Part shown: in pieces, positions 10,902 to 20,655 of the stretch
Position numbering within the stretch: position 1 is the stretch's first letter
How the letters are laid out: each line of letters opens with the position of its first letter
Made by a program: the position numbers and the translations under genes
Assembly (NCBI GenBank): GCA_003255025.1
Contig: QANY01007306.1
Location: 2,218,707 to 2,282,706, forward strand
Direction of reading: 5' to 3'
Origin: Datisca glomerata
Taxonomy: Eukaryota > Streptophyta > Magnoliopsida > Cucurbitales > Datiscaceae
Length of the DNA: 64,000 nucleotides
The notes under the pieces: generated by a model
Seen by the model: the letters and a program-made list of their open reading frames with translations, nothing else
Databases searched by the model: none
What the model was told of the DNA's origin: nothing

Positions 10902-11738
10902 AAAGGCGATCCCTAGGGAAGAAGAACTATGAAAAGGGATAACACTGCAAGAAAAACTAGAGAGGATGCTCCATCAAAAGAAGAAGAGGAAAGAAGACTC
11001 GAGTTTTTAGAAATGTTTCAAGATGGAGTTTCATAGGAAGAGTAAAATTGCTAAAAAGAGAAAAAAAATCGAATGGATTATCTCAAACACGCCTCTGCCC
11101 CAGCCACTAGAACCATTTATGATGGCCCGTCTAGGTGGATGTTGGTGGTACCATCATAAATTATCTAACTATTGTATAAATTCATAAATTGTCTTATACA
11201 TACCTAATAACCAAATATTTTAAATTATTTATGCATTGTCTTGATTATATAGTACCTAACAACTAAATATCATGTGTGTACATGACTTATGAATTTATAA
11301 AAAAAATAGTTTAGATAATACTATTCAAAAAGTTAAAAGGATCATTAATAATTTCATTTAAAATTATTTATGTATTCCCTTGAATAATTATTTAGTACCA
11401 CTTTTATAATGTTTATTTTTATTACGTCTTTTGTTATCGTTTGTCAAACTATAGTAATAATTTTTAATATATTCAATTGTATACCTTACATTGATAGAAG
11501 ATGCCATCAAATGCATGAAATGAAAACAAGATGCATGAAAAAACGTAAAAAAAATCCAACGTAATTTAATAAAGTTCAAATATATTATTAAAAATTCTAG
11601 AATTTGAAGCAACTTTGAACAAAAACATATATAGTTTTATGAATTCTACAAACGCTCGATGTCTCGATGCTCTATATCATTACATGAACAAAACATATAT
11701 AGTTTTGTGAATTCTAAAAACATATATAGTTTATGAAT
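10902..11738. other. intergenic DNA, no gene seen
   Basis: The first 200 bases are purine-rich and the rest is AT-rich. Three copies of CATATATAGTTT followed by TGAATTCT lie between 11626 and 11740, just before the copia remnant. Nothing else can be supported. Confidence 0.5.
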
Positions 11739-11942
11739 TCTTCTCTTTTCCTTCTCTGTTGTTCCAAGTTATTTTTCTTCTTCTTCCAAAACTCTTCATG
11801 TTATCGGAGCTTTATTGACCTGAGTCAAAGACCCATGGCAAAGAACCCAAAAAATTAATCCACTATTGCTTAAGAAATTTCAGAGAATCAACCTTTTTCT
11901 CAAAACAATTCTTAGAAAAATCCACAAAACTTATCCACCTCT

Positions 11943-13130
11943 TTGTCTTCTCCAAATCACGTCTCTAGCTCTTCTTCCTCCAATTTCACGGTTATGGCCG
12001 ACTCAACCTCTCACTCTCCTATCTTTCTTCTTTTGAACATTTATAGCCTAATCTCCATTAGATTAGATTCAACTAATTTTATTCTCTGGAAATACCAGAT
12101 TTCAACCATCCTTAAAGCCCACATGGTTTTTGGTTATGTAGATGGATTTGTCAAGTGTCCACTAAGATTTATCAAGAATGGAGACGTTGAAATTCAAGAT
12201 CTAAGATATGACTAATGGGTTGCTCAAGATCAGGCTCCACTGACCCTGATCAACACAACTTTATCTCCCATTGCCCTTTCGTATGTGGTTGGTTGTAAAT
12301 CATCTAGAGAAGTCTGTGAGTCCATCGAATGATTATTCTACTCCACGTCTCGAACAAACGTTTTATAACTCAAATCAGATCTACAATCAATCACAAAGAA
12401 ACCTTCTGAAAACATCGACTCATATGTTCAACGCATTAAAGTGGTAAATGATAGATTAGCTGATGTATCTGTCAATATAGAGGATGAGGATATGCTCCTT
12501 TATACAATCAATGGCGTTCCTACATAATTCAATATTATTATAATGTCTATAAGAACTCAGGCTGAGCGATTATCCATTGAAGAACTCCATGTTCTCCTTA
12601 AGTCTGAGGAAAAGTTTTTAGAATCACAACAGATTTACGAGAATTTGTTCCAAAACACAGCATTTCTTGCATCTTTTTCTTGCAAAGGCACCAATAGAGG
12701 AAGTGGGTTTAGAAATTTCAGAGGAAATAGGTCTAGCAAATTTAACTCAGGTCATGGGTGAAGAAACCAGAACTAGAACACAAGCAATCTTTCATCTGTT
12801 CTCGGAGCTCCTCATTCACAAGTGCAACAGAACTTCAAGAATCCTTCTCCATCAAACTAATAAGCCCATAACAGCAATCAACCCACTCGGATACAATGTC
12901 AAATCTACTAGAAAATGGGCCATGGTGCTGTTGATTGCTTCTACGGGATGAATTTTTCCTATCAAGGGAGAAATCCACTCAATAACCTTGATGCAATGAC
13001 TGCAATTTCTCAAGTTTCACGCTCCACTGACCCACATATATGGATTACAAATATTGTGTGTAATTCACATCTCACCGCTGACTTAGCAAACATTTTTACA
13101 CCATCTGAGTATTGTGGTGAAGAGAACATT
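11943..13130 (+). pseudogene. copia gag and protease remnant
   Basis: The reading starts in the gag leader with LDSTNFILWKYQISTILKAH, the typical copia gag entry of the Retrotran_gag type. It passes a stop near 12212 and continues through NTTLSPIALSYVVGC. Further right are the Arg/Gly-rich stretch near 12700 and half of a zinc knuckle (GHGAVDCF, near 12918). A protease-like phrase (ITNIVCNSHLTADLAN) stands where the family has a Thr-Gly-Ala or Ser-His active-site block, so the catalytic Asp is not seen. Several stops and frame changes disable it. The integrase is deleted straight after. Confidence 0.75.
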
Positions 13131-13184
13131 TACACGCCTCAGTAGTATGAACATGCTGAGGCTAGAGCATTTATGGATTTCAGA

Positions 13185-13608
13185 TACTGGTTCTGGGATG
13201 CTTCACACTCCCTCTTCATGATGAACTTAGATACTCTTAAGTACTTCTTTGGCCTGGAAATTACTAGAGATCCTTCTGAAATATTTAAAAAGTATGCTAA
13301 AGATTTGCTTACTAAGGCTAGTATGTTAAAAGCCAAGACTTGTAAAACTCCATGCTCTACTAAAACCCCTCTTTATACTCATGCTGGCACTCATTTTTCT
13401 GATGTTACTCTCTATAGAAGCATTTTAGGATCTCTTCAATACCTTACATTCACTAGGCCTGATTTAAGCTTTTATGCCAATCGTGTCTGTCAATATATGC
13501 ATTATCCCACTGCCGCACACTTTGTTATTGTTAAAAGAATTCTTAGATATCTCATTGGTACTTTGGATTATGGCATCATGTTTAAACCTGACTCTCTAAC
13601 TTTACAGG
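13185..13608 (+). pseudogene. copia reverse transcriptase C-terminal fragment
   Basis: The frame contains LDTLKYFFGLEI, equivalent to the copia L-x-YFLG-x-E block. It continues through YRSILGSLQYLTFTRPDLSF and AAHFVIVKRILRYLIGTLDY, both highly typical of copia connection and RNase H entry regions. It is cut at 13608 by the solo LTR insertion. The same frame resumes at 14830 as VFNDADWTGNPSD. Confidence 0.85.
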
Positions 13609-14824
13609 TGATGAGTATGTTTCACACTCATATTTAAGAAAATCTTAACTTTAATTTTGTTAGTTCTTTTAGAATTTTTGTTTGATTTATTTTTGTTTAT
13701 TTTTATTGTTATAGGTAAAATTTTCTTGTGCATTTGGATTGATTTTAAACGACTTGGAAAAAATGCAAAGAAATCGAGAAAATGATGGACCTGGACAAAA
13801 GGACCAGCATCGCGACGGGACGTCGTGACCCTGGGTGCAAGAATTTGGGCACTGGCAAGCAGCTGTCAGTGCCTCAGCGCTGGTCCATGGGTAGTTAGGC
13901 AGTACTCTAGTACCGTGATACTAATGCGATAATGTTTTCCTATTTTTTCCTATTTTATCCTTATCGAACCCTAGTTTATAAATAGAATATTTTAGGTCTT
14001 TTGGGGGGCTTTTGGACATGGGAGGCAGCGGAGAAAGTTTTTTGGAGAGGAAACAAAGACGGATCCAACCGGGAGACGGATCTAAACTTCAATTCATCTA
14101 TGTTCATGAATATTATTAGGATATTTCTTATTCTAGTATGTTCTAAATTTATTACCTAGGGCTGCGACATAGCCAAATCATGGTTGTTCATAAATTTTTA
14201 TTTTCAATTTAATCGATGATTATTCAGTATTATTGAGTGCTATAATTCGTTCTTAATTCTTGTAATCGTCTGGCCAACTATTGCATGATTTTAGATTTAA
14301 TTTTAAGGCTGAGAAATGATGATTAAATTTTATCTTTGTTTATAACACCATTAGAATTTCATAAGTTAGAGATAATTATGAATCTAGTATAGTAATTATA
14401 ATTTCATGTGCTTAATGAGTTTCAACTTATTGAATTTTGACAGAGATGTGAGATTTGTATTTTTGATTCATTGTTATCAATACTTGAGAAAGATTGACAA
14501 TTACTTTAGAGAAATTCGATGTCAATAATTTGATATAGATTGATTGATTGAGTTTTAGAATTTTGAGTATGCTTGGTTTGGTGAAATCAGAATCTCTATA
14601 TCTTTTATCTGAATTATTTTTCTTTATCAAATCTTTATTGTTTTAGTTTAATTATAACTTTTTGTTTAATTAAACTCGCAATTTTTCATCATTCTGAATT
14701 AGAATTAAGATCTAGTTAATTTTAATAATTAATATCAATCAATTGTGTGAACGATACTCTATTTTTATATAAATTTATTACTTGACAACGATAGTGTACA
14801 CTTACACTATAAAAAATCGCAGCA
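13609..14824. mobile_element. solo LTR inserted in the copia element
   Basis: The insert starts TGATGAGTATG and ends AAAATCGCAGCA, so it has TG..CA ends. It is flanked by ACAGG (13604-13608) and GTAGG (14825-14829), a decayed 5-bp target duplication. Removing it and one copy of the duplication restores the copia reading LTLQVFNDADW exactly, which fixes both borders. Its 1,216-bp length, and a GC-rich CGACGGGACGTCGTGACC stretch near 13813, suggest a Ty3/gypsy LTR of the Tat/Athila sort. No internal region is left. Confidence 0.8.
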
Positions 14825-14829
14825 GTAGG

Positions 14830-15292
14830 TCTTTAATGATGCCGACTGGACTGGGAATCCTTCTGATAGGTTGTCCAGGTTTGTGATTTTTTGGGCTCCA
14901 ATGCTATCTCTTGGAGTTTCAAGAAACAAATCACAATAGCTAGGTCCTCAACTGAAGCTGAGTACAATTCCTTAGCTAATACAACTACTGAGCTAAGTTG
15001 GATCAGACAGATTTTGAAGGATTCCCATGTTTATCAGTCACAAACACCTACTATCTATTGTGATAACACTTCATCTATCTCCTTAGCATCGAATCTGGTC
15101 CTCCATTCTCGAACCAAGCATGTTGAGATAGACTATCAATTTGTTCGAGAGAGAGTTATGAAGAAATACCTATTGGTTCAACATATTCCATCACAATATT
15201 AGTTGGCTGACCTCTTCACTAAACCCCTACCTATTAAACAATTTAATTTCCTTAAAGATAAAAGTATCCTTGATCCCAAGATAATTTTGAGG
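14830..15292 (+). pseudogene. copia RNase H fragment
   Basis: The reading VFNDADWTGNPSDR opens the RNase H with its first catalytic Asp. A one-base shift follows near 14890. It then continues with NAISWSFKKQITIARSSTEA, EYNSLANTTTELSWI and IYCDNTSSISLASN, the catalytic Glu and Asp regions. HSRTKHVEIDYQFVRERV and LADLFTKPLP end the polyprotein. A stop replaces a residue at about 15200. A purine-rich tract (GAGGGGGA, 15289-15296) precedes the right LTR and fits a polypurine tract. Confidence 0.85.
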
Positions 15293-15297
15293 GGGAC

Positions 15298-15506
15298 TGT
15301 TAAGTAGTTTGTTTAGGGGCTTTATTGTCTTTTGCTCATAATTAGTCGTTGACTGTTTTTCCTCTTCTCTATATTTATCTTCGACTCTCTCTCTCTCTGG
15401 GTAAGTTAATGAAAGTATTGTTTCCTTAAGCTCTCTTTCTTCTTCCTTATTTTCTTTTCCTTCTCTGTGTTCCAGGTTATTTTTCTTCTTCTTCCAAAAC
15501 TCTTCA
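15298..15506 (+). repeat. right LTR of the copia element
   Basis: It starts TGTTAAGTAGTTTG directly after the polypurine tract and ends AAACTCTTCA, matching the end of the truncated left LTR. At about 209 bp it is short, as in many plant copia lineages. Confidence 0.8.
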
Positions 15507-15702
15507 GTTACTAGTACTTACATGCTTCTATATGTGGTTAGTTTAAATTCAGGTATTTCAATCTCTATTTATTACTAACAAAAGATTTCTATTTTCAACC
15601 ACAATATCAATCTTTTTTATCGTTCTCCAAAGAGGCTAAGAATAACTACATTTTTTTTCATAACCAATTAGTATTGATAACAAGGAATATTGTGTACACT
15701 AT

Positions 15703-17285
15703 ATGTTTGTTTATTTCCTTCGTGTATGTTACTTCACTCAAGATCATAGCCTAAGATCATGGTATATCTCATCATCTATTCGACCAGGTCCCAAATCTCA
15801 TTATGTTCCTTTGATGTTCAAGTTTAGGTGGCAAGCTGGAAACTCCTTCGCTAGATTTGGTCGAGAACCGGCATTTGTTGTGGGTTCCTCTAGAGACCCT
15901 TGTGGGAGATGTGACACTAATTCAACATGTTTTCATCTTCATGTGTCTTTTCATTCATCTCAGTTGTTACTTTGTTATGAGATTGATGAGGTGCTAGTGA
16001 GCTCAGATCCAGACTTGTTGATTTGGACATGCTCTTTGGATGAAGTTATTTCTTATGCAACATTCTAAGCATCTCCACCGTCTCGGTCTCTCCTTACCTG
16101 ACATTTATTCCATTAGAAGATTTGTACTGATTTCACATTACGTGCTTGTCATTATATTTTTTCTTCCCATTGTCCCTGTTGTTGTGATGTGGAAGAAGCC
16201 TTACATCAATTATTTATAAACTATCCTTTTGCTCATGGGTTATGGGATGTCTTTTCAAATGCTTTTGAGCATTGTAGAGATCTTTGCAAGATGCGATAAG
16301 ATGTCTTTTAGCATGCCTTTTAGCATATAATTGAAGGCTCTTTGGCAGACTTCTATTGATATGATATTTTTTATGGTATGGTTTCTTCATAATAAAGCCA
16401 CATTTGAGGGTTGGAACTTGTTTTTCCAGAGGTTCTTTCCTCTCTTTGGCATTCTGATCGTGAGATGGACTGGATTAAGATTGACACAATGCACAATTCA
16501 AGTGATGAGCTTTTGATTCTTCAGCATCTTCACCCTTAAAGGGACCCGTGTATCTTGGAAATTATTTGGCGCCTCCTCTGATGGGATGAATTAAGGTTAA
16601 CATGGACGAAGCAAGTTTCGATAACCTAGCCTTACAGACCATGGAGGCATTTTTTGATCCTCGAAAGGGTTTAATAATGATTGTTTGGTTGTCCACCACG
16701 ACACTTCTTTATTTTCGAGATTGAGTAAGTTGTTTTTGACTTTCCAACATCTTCAGCTCTTCAAGGGTCCCGTTATCTTTAAAGTTATTTGGAGTCCTCC
16801 CCTATCGGGATCAATTAAGGTTAACACGGACAGAATGACTTTCGATAATTCTGGCCTTATTGGTTATGGAGGCGTATTTTGATCCTCTAAAAGCTTTGTA
16901 AATGAATGTTTTGCTATGCACCTCAGCGTCTACTTTTCTTACAAGGTTGAGTTAGTTTTTGTTGTCCATGTAATTGTTTATGCATGGACCTTTGGTTGAA
17001 GATATCTCTAGTTGGAGATATGTTTCTTTGGTGGCGAATCTTCATTGAAGGCCTCATAAGATCTATTGTTATTGGCGTCCTGCTTGGGATATGTTCTTGA
17101 GTTTTCTTGCTCAGATAACTTTATGGCTCCCAATATAGTAACTCCTACATAATGGTGGTCCCTCTAGTTCTTCTTTTATTTATGATGATACTTGTAACAT
17201 ACATTCTTTTAGATTTTCTTTTAGGTTGTACTGATTTTTTTCTATTATTTGTTGATTTTTTTACTTCTTTTTAATAAAATATCAG
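15703..17285 (+). pseudogene. L1-type LINE ORF2 C-terminal remnant with zf-RVT and RNase H parts
   Basis: The plus strand shows, in order, the region after the reverse transcriptase (WQAGNSFARFGREPAFVVGS, ending LLIWTCSLD) and a zf-RVT-like block near 16170-16260 (CPCCCDVEEALHQLFI, then FAHGLWDVF). Next is the linker, and then the RNase H entry FKVIWSPPLSGSIKVNTDR (about 16770-16825), in which the first catalytic Asp of the V-N-x-D motif is kept. Stops break every part. About 224 bases around the RNase H entry are tandemly duplicated. The 3' end near 17270 is T-rich then TAATAAAATATCAGG, without a clear poly-A. Confidence 0.8.
16521..16930 (+). repeat. ~224-bp tandem duplication within the LINE RNase H region
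   Basis: The segment beginning CAGCATCTTCACCCTTAAAGG at 16521 recurs, diverged, from 16745 with the same order of landmarks. These are TTATTTGG, then AATTAAGGTTAACA, then TTTCGATAA, then GGAGGC and TTTTGATCCTC. The second copy keeps the better reading frame. The level of divergence suggests an old duplication. Confidence 0.7.
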
Positions 17286-18000
17286 GTTAGATTAAATTAA
17301 ACGATGATGATGTGGGAGGTGTGAACCTCGATGTCCGGTGTAACTATTGATTTCAATCACTAACAATATCATTTTAGAAAAAAGATATTGTGTACCAATG
17401 ATATTCCTATTAGTAAAATTCGCATCAATATCTGTCAATGCGAACTACTGCGGACAAAGAAGTTTTTTTAGACACATCCTTCAATAAATATTTTGAGTCT
17501 TGTTAGATATAGATTTTGAGAATATTTTTTAGCTATAATAAATAAATTTTTCATCGTTGACACAGTACATGTGCCTGAGATAAATTATATATGTAATAAA
17601 AATGAAATACTTGATTGACCCTACTAACCCAATTTAATAACTTTAGCTTTGAGATCATATGCTCCCATTGACATCTCATTTACAAATTTTTCTTGCACAC
17701 TACTAGTTTACGTATCTCATTACGTACAATATTAGTATTCTCTATCTATTCTCGTACACGAAAAATATTATGCAACACCATGTTTCTCATTAGTACTATA
17801 ACTTGACAATTACTTTTAAGAGATTTTGGGTCGGAGGACAAGTAGACCAAATTGAGTTCGAACCACGCAAAAACAACGTAAGTGGAATTTGGACACGAAA
17901 AATAAGAAGCCTCATTCCTTGGATTTTTCCCTTTGTGTCCTGCAAGAGGGTAAGGCAACTAGGTGACCAAACTAAAGGGAGTGTGGTCTCCCTGTCGCCC
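17286..18000. other. AT-rich intergenic DNA, no gene seen
   Basis: No coding, RNA or repeat structure can be supported here. The open stretch at 17803-18006 has no start context, domain or homologous motif and is taken as chance. Confidence 0.5.
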
Positions 18001-19270
18001 CTTTGAAGCTTAAGTTAAAGATGTAGAAGTAGAAGCATAAGTGATTGGAATGATATTGGGAGTGTTCTAAAGGAAGTGGTTGCGTACCTTTCAGCATGGC
18101 AGCTCCTTATATTTTATAGTGTGGACTTGTTGAGTTTAGAGCTTTGGGTGGATGTATAGTTTGTTCACAATCCTCCAATATCATTTTGCCTCGATCAGCT
18201 TCTCCAATAGGGTGTTGCCCTGAAATAATTGTAGACCCTTGGCCTCCACTCATTGGTGCGCCTGGGGTACGAATTGGTGAAGGCTGACTTTATAGGTCAT
18301 TCTAGCCTATTCTTGTACGAGGGAACAAGGGCTTCGAGCTTAACTATTGGCTCTTTACCTTTAAATGCTCTACCACGGTCAGGCTAATTAACGCATCGTT
18401 CAAGTTGTCTTGTATTACTCATGTCGGCTTCTAATTTGTTAGGATGCAATTAATGTTATTGATGACACATTGTTTCCTCGACGAGATTCGCGCCTCGTCC
18501 AATCCTAACTACCACGATAGAGCCCATGCTGCCTCAAACATCTTTCCTCTTACGATGCCTCGTGGACTTGTGTATTTCTAGCACCCCGCTTTGGTTTTGG
18601 TGGTCTTGCATACAAACGCAGCCCCTATGTTACTGTGGCAATCTTCCACTAGCATGACTCCTGGGAGCTTCAAGTTAAGCATCCATTACTTCTTGCTCTA
18701 AGGTTTCTGACACTTGGCCTTCGTATACTTACGTTGAGATGTGGCTTATGGCCTAGGCGTGAGTATGCCGAGGTGTCCTATTCCTAGCCTCGGTTATCAT
18801 GTTGAGGCATGACATTAGGCCTAGACATGAATATATAGAGGTACCATTCTCCTAGCCTCGACATGATATGTCGAGGCGTGCCGTTAGGCTTCGAGATGAA
18901 CATGCGAAGGTTTCTTACTTCTAACCTCGACGTCTTCATACTGAGGCGTGTCACTTGACCTCGACATGGATATGCCGAGGCGCCTTACTCTTGGCATTGA
19001 CACGAGGCCTTTTACTTCTAGCCTCAACATGTTCATACTAAGGCGTGTCACTTGGCCTCGACATGGATAATCCGATCGCCTTACTCCTAGCCACAGCACA
19101 TTTATGTCGAGGCCTTTCACTTGGTCTGTTTGTTGGCCCACTTGTCGGTCGTATCCTGATGTTCCCCGCACTGGGCCCCAACTCTTTTGGCATCTTTCCA
19201 TGGGACTGGGTCTAGGAATCCACTTTTTACAGCCTCAGGAGAATTCATGTATACCAACAGTGTATTTGAT
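18001..19270 (-). mobile_element. LTR-like block, probably a solo LTR or LTR fragment on the minus strand
   Basis: The block differs from its neighbours in being GC-richer and punctuated by short repeats. On the minus strand near 18105-18125 it reads CACTATAAAATATAAGGAGC, a strong TATA-box context, as in plant gypsy LTRs. A palindromic minisatellite fills its right third. No TG..CA borders or target duplication could be fixed. No protein domains are present, so the identity as an LTR is inference. Confidence 0.35.
18715..19130. repeat. palindromic minisatellite, ~68-bp unit, about five to six copies
   Basis: The anchor CCTAGCCTCGAC or a variant recurs at 18784, 18852, 18921, 18990, 19018 and 19086, so the period is 68 or 69 bases with one partial unit. 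Several units contain near-perfect palindromes. The clearest is CCTCGACAT-GAT-ATGTCGAGG at about 18857-18877; another is CCTCGACATGGATATGCCGAGG near 18959. Minus-strand open frames here only follow the repeats. Confidence 0.8.
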
Positions 19271-20300
19271 CTCACTTCATTTGTAAAATGTAAATTAATA
19301 AGAAAAAATATATTCCAATCATGAGATGAATGTGTAGTCTTATATCACAGATGATGATACGTCCTAGTAGTATTGAACACCATGGTGCTAGATAGCATTA
19401 TTCTCCGTACACATACATGAAGACATAGTTACATACGCACATAAACACCGTTGTAAATTAAGGACAATAAAAGGAAAAATGAAATATAAGGAAACAAAAG
19501 CCATAATTGGATAAGGATTGCAATATCAAATGAAATTTGACCCTAATTTACAATTTTGGTATGTAAATGGTAATATGGCCATAATTAGACACGAAATTTG
19601 GTAAGCAGAATCCAGTGCAAATACTTTAAATGGCAACGTATTTATTTATTCACTTACTATTGACAAAGGCATAAACTTATGTAAAATTTAAGGTAAAAAT
19701 AATTCTATTAAGTTATATAAAAAATTTAATTAGATAAATGACATGTTAATTATTAATAAATTGATAATCATCAAAATAAATATTAAAATATTAATTTATA
19801 GATGATTGACACATCATTTATTTTAAAAAAATTAATCTATAATTTGATGGGTGTAAAACTATTAATAAAATCCATATGTGAAAGTCAAGTATATAATATG
19901 TTTTATATATACGCATGGTAGTATAAACAACTTAGACGTTCTTAGAATAACAATTGTCTTTCTTTTTTCCGCCAACCTTTTGAGAGATCGTGTGTATAGA
20001 CCCCACAATCCAAACGGCTAAAAATCAACGTCTCTCTCTAAAAAAATTCTCTACCTCTGTTTTCTCTCACCTAGCTCTGCCACTGTTATGTTTTATAGCA
20101 GCACGATCAAAACCTTCTCTGTTTTGTTTTCGTCCTCACTTTGAGATATTAAGGTTGTCTGGTTGTTAGCTTCCTCCTCATCCTTCTTCTTTCTCTCACT
20201 TTAAACCCACACACTGTTGTAACAATTTTAAACCACTTCTTTTTCTACATTTTCCTCATTTAGTTTTCATAGCCATTAGTATAACTTCTCTGTTTCTCAA

Positions 20301-20306
<6 letters not shown>
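19271..20306. promoter_or_regulatory. upstream region of the RING gene
   Basis: The first 600 bases are AT-rich with no recognised element. From about 19960 the sequence becomes pyrimidine-rich (many TCTCTCT and CTTCTTC runs), typical of a plant core promoter and 5' leader. I could not fix a TATA box or start site. Confidence 0.35.

Positions 20307-20364
<58 letters not shown>
20307..20364. repeat. (TC)n microsatellite in the 5' leader of the RING gene
   Basis: About 29 uninterrupted TC units lie roughly 290 bases upstream of the RING-gene start codon. Long CT tracts are frequent in plant 5' leaders. This one should be highly length-polymorphic. Confidence 0.95.
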
Positions 20365-20366
<2 letters not shown>

Positions 20367-20655
20367 GGTTAGAATCAGAATTCTAATTATAGGTAATCCA
20401 GTTGGGTATTAGCTATTCTTCTTCTTCACGATTTATACTCCTCAAAAATCTCTCTTTTTTCGTATTCAAGGAAAACTATTAATTTTTTCCCCACCTTTTC
20501 TTTCTGTAATTTCCAGAGATTGATTGGTGATGATTAGATGAATATTCTGAGATTGTTTTCGTGCTAATCTTCATAACCCATTTACCATAGATGGGGTTTC
20601 TCTGTTTTTGTTTGACTTTTACTTTTCAATCATAAATCAAGAATTGGGAATAGAA

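Larger units (their letters stand above)
11739..15506 (+). mobile_element. Ty1/copia retrotransposon, internally deleted and interrupted
   Basis: The element is recognised from a truncated left LTR (11739-11798) whose last ~60 bases match the end of the right LTR (15298-15506). A primer-binding-site-like string TGTTATCGGAGC (11799-11810) follows the left LTR. The order of gag, zinc knuckle, protease stub, reverse transcriptase tail and RNase H is that of copia elements. The integrase and most of the reverse transcriptase are missing. A 1.2-kb solo LTR at 13609-14824 splits the reverse transcriptase/RNase H reading frame. The element is dead because of stops, deletions and the lost left LTR. 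Confidence 0.85.

Noticed and set aside
18884..19201. Minus-strand frame of about 105 codons
   Set aside because: It lies in the 68-bp minisatellite and only reflects the repeat unit.
20608..20655. Upstream extension of the RING protein by 16 codons
   Set aside because: The first codon is TTG, not ATG; the first in-frame ATG is 20656, which also has a good context and a plausible N-terminus.
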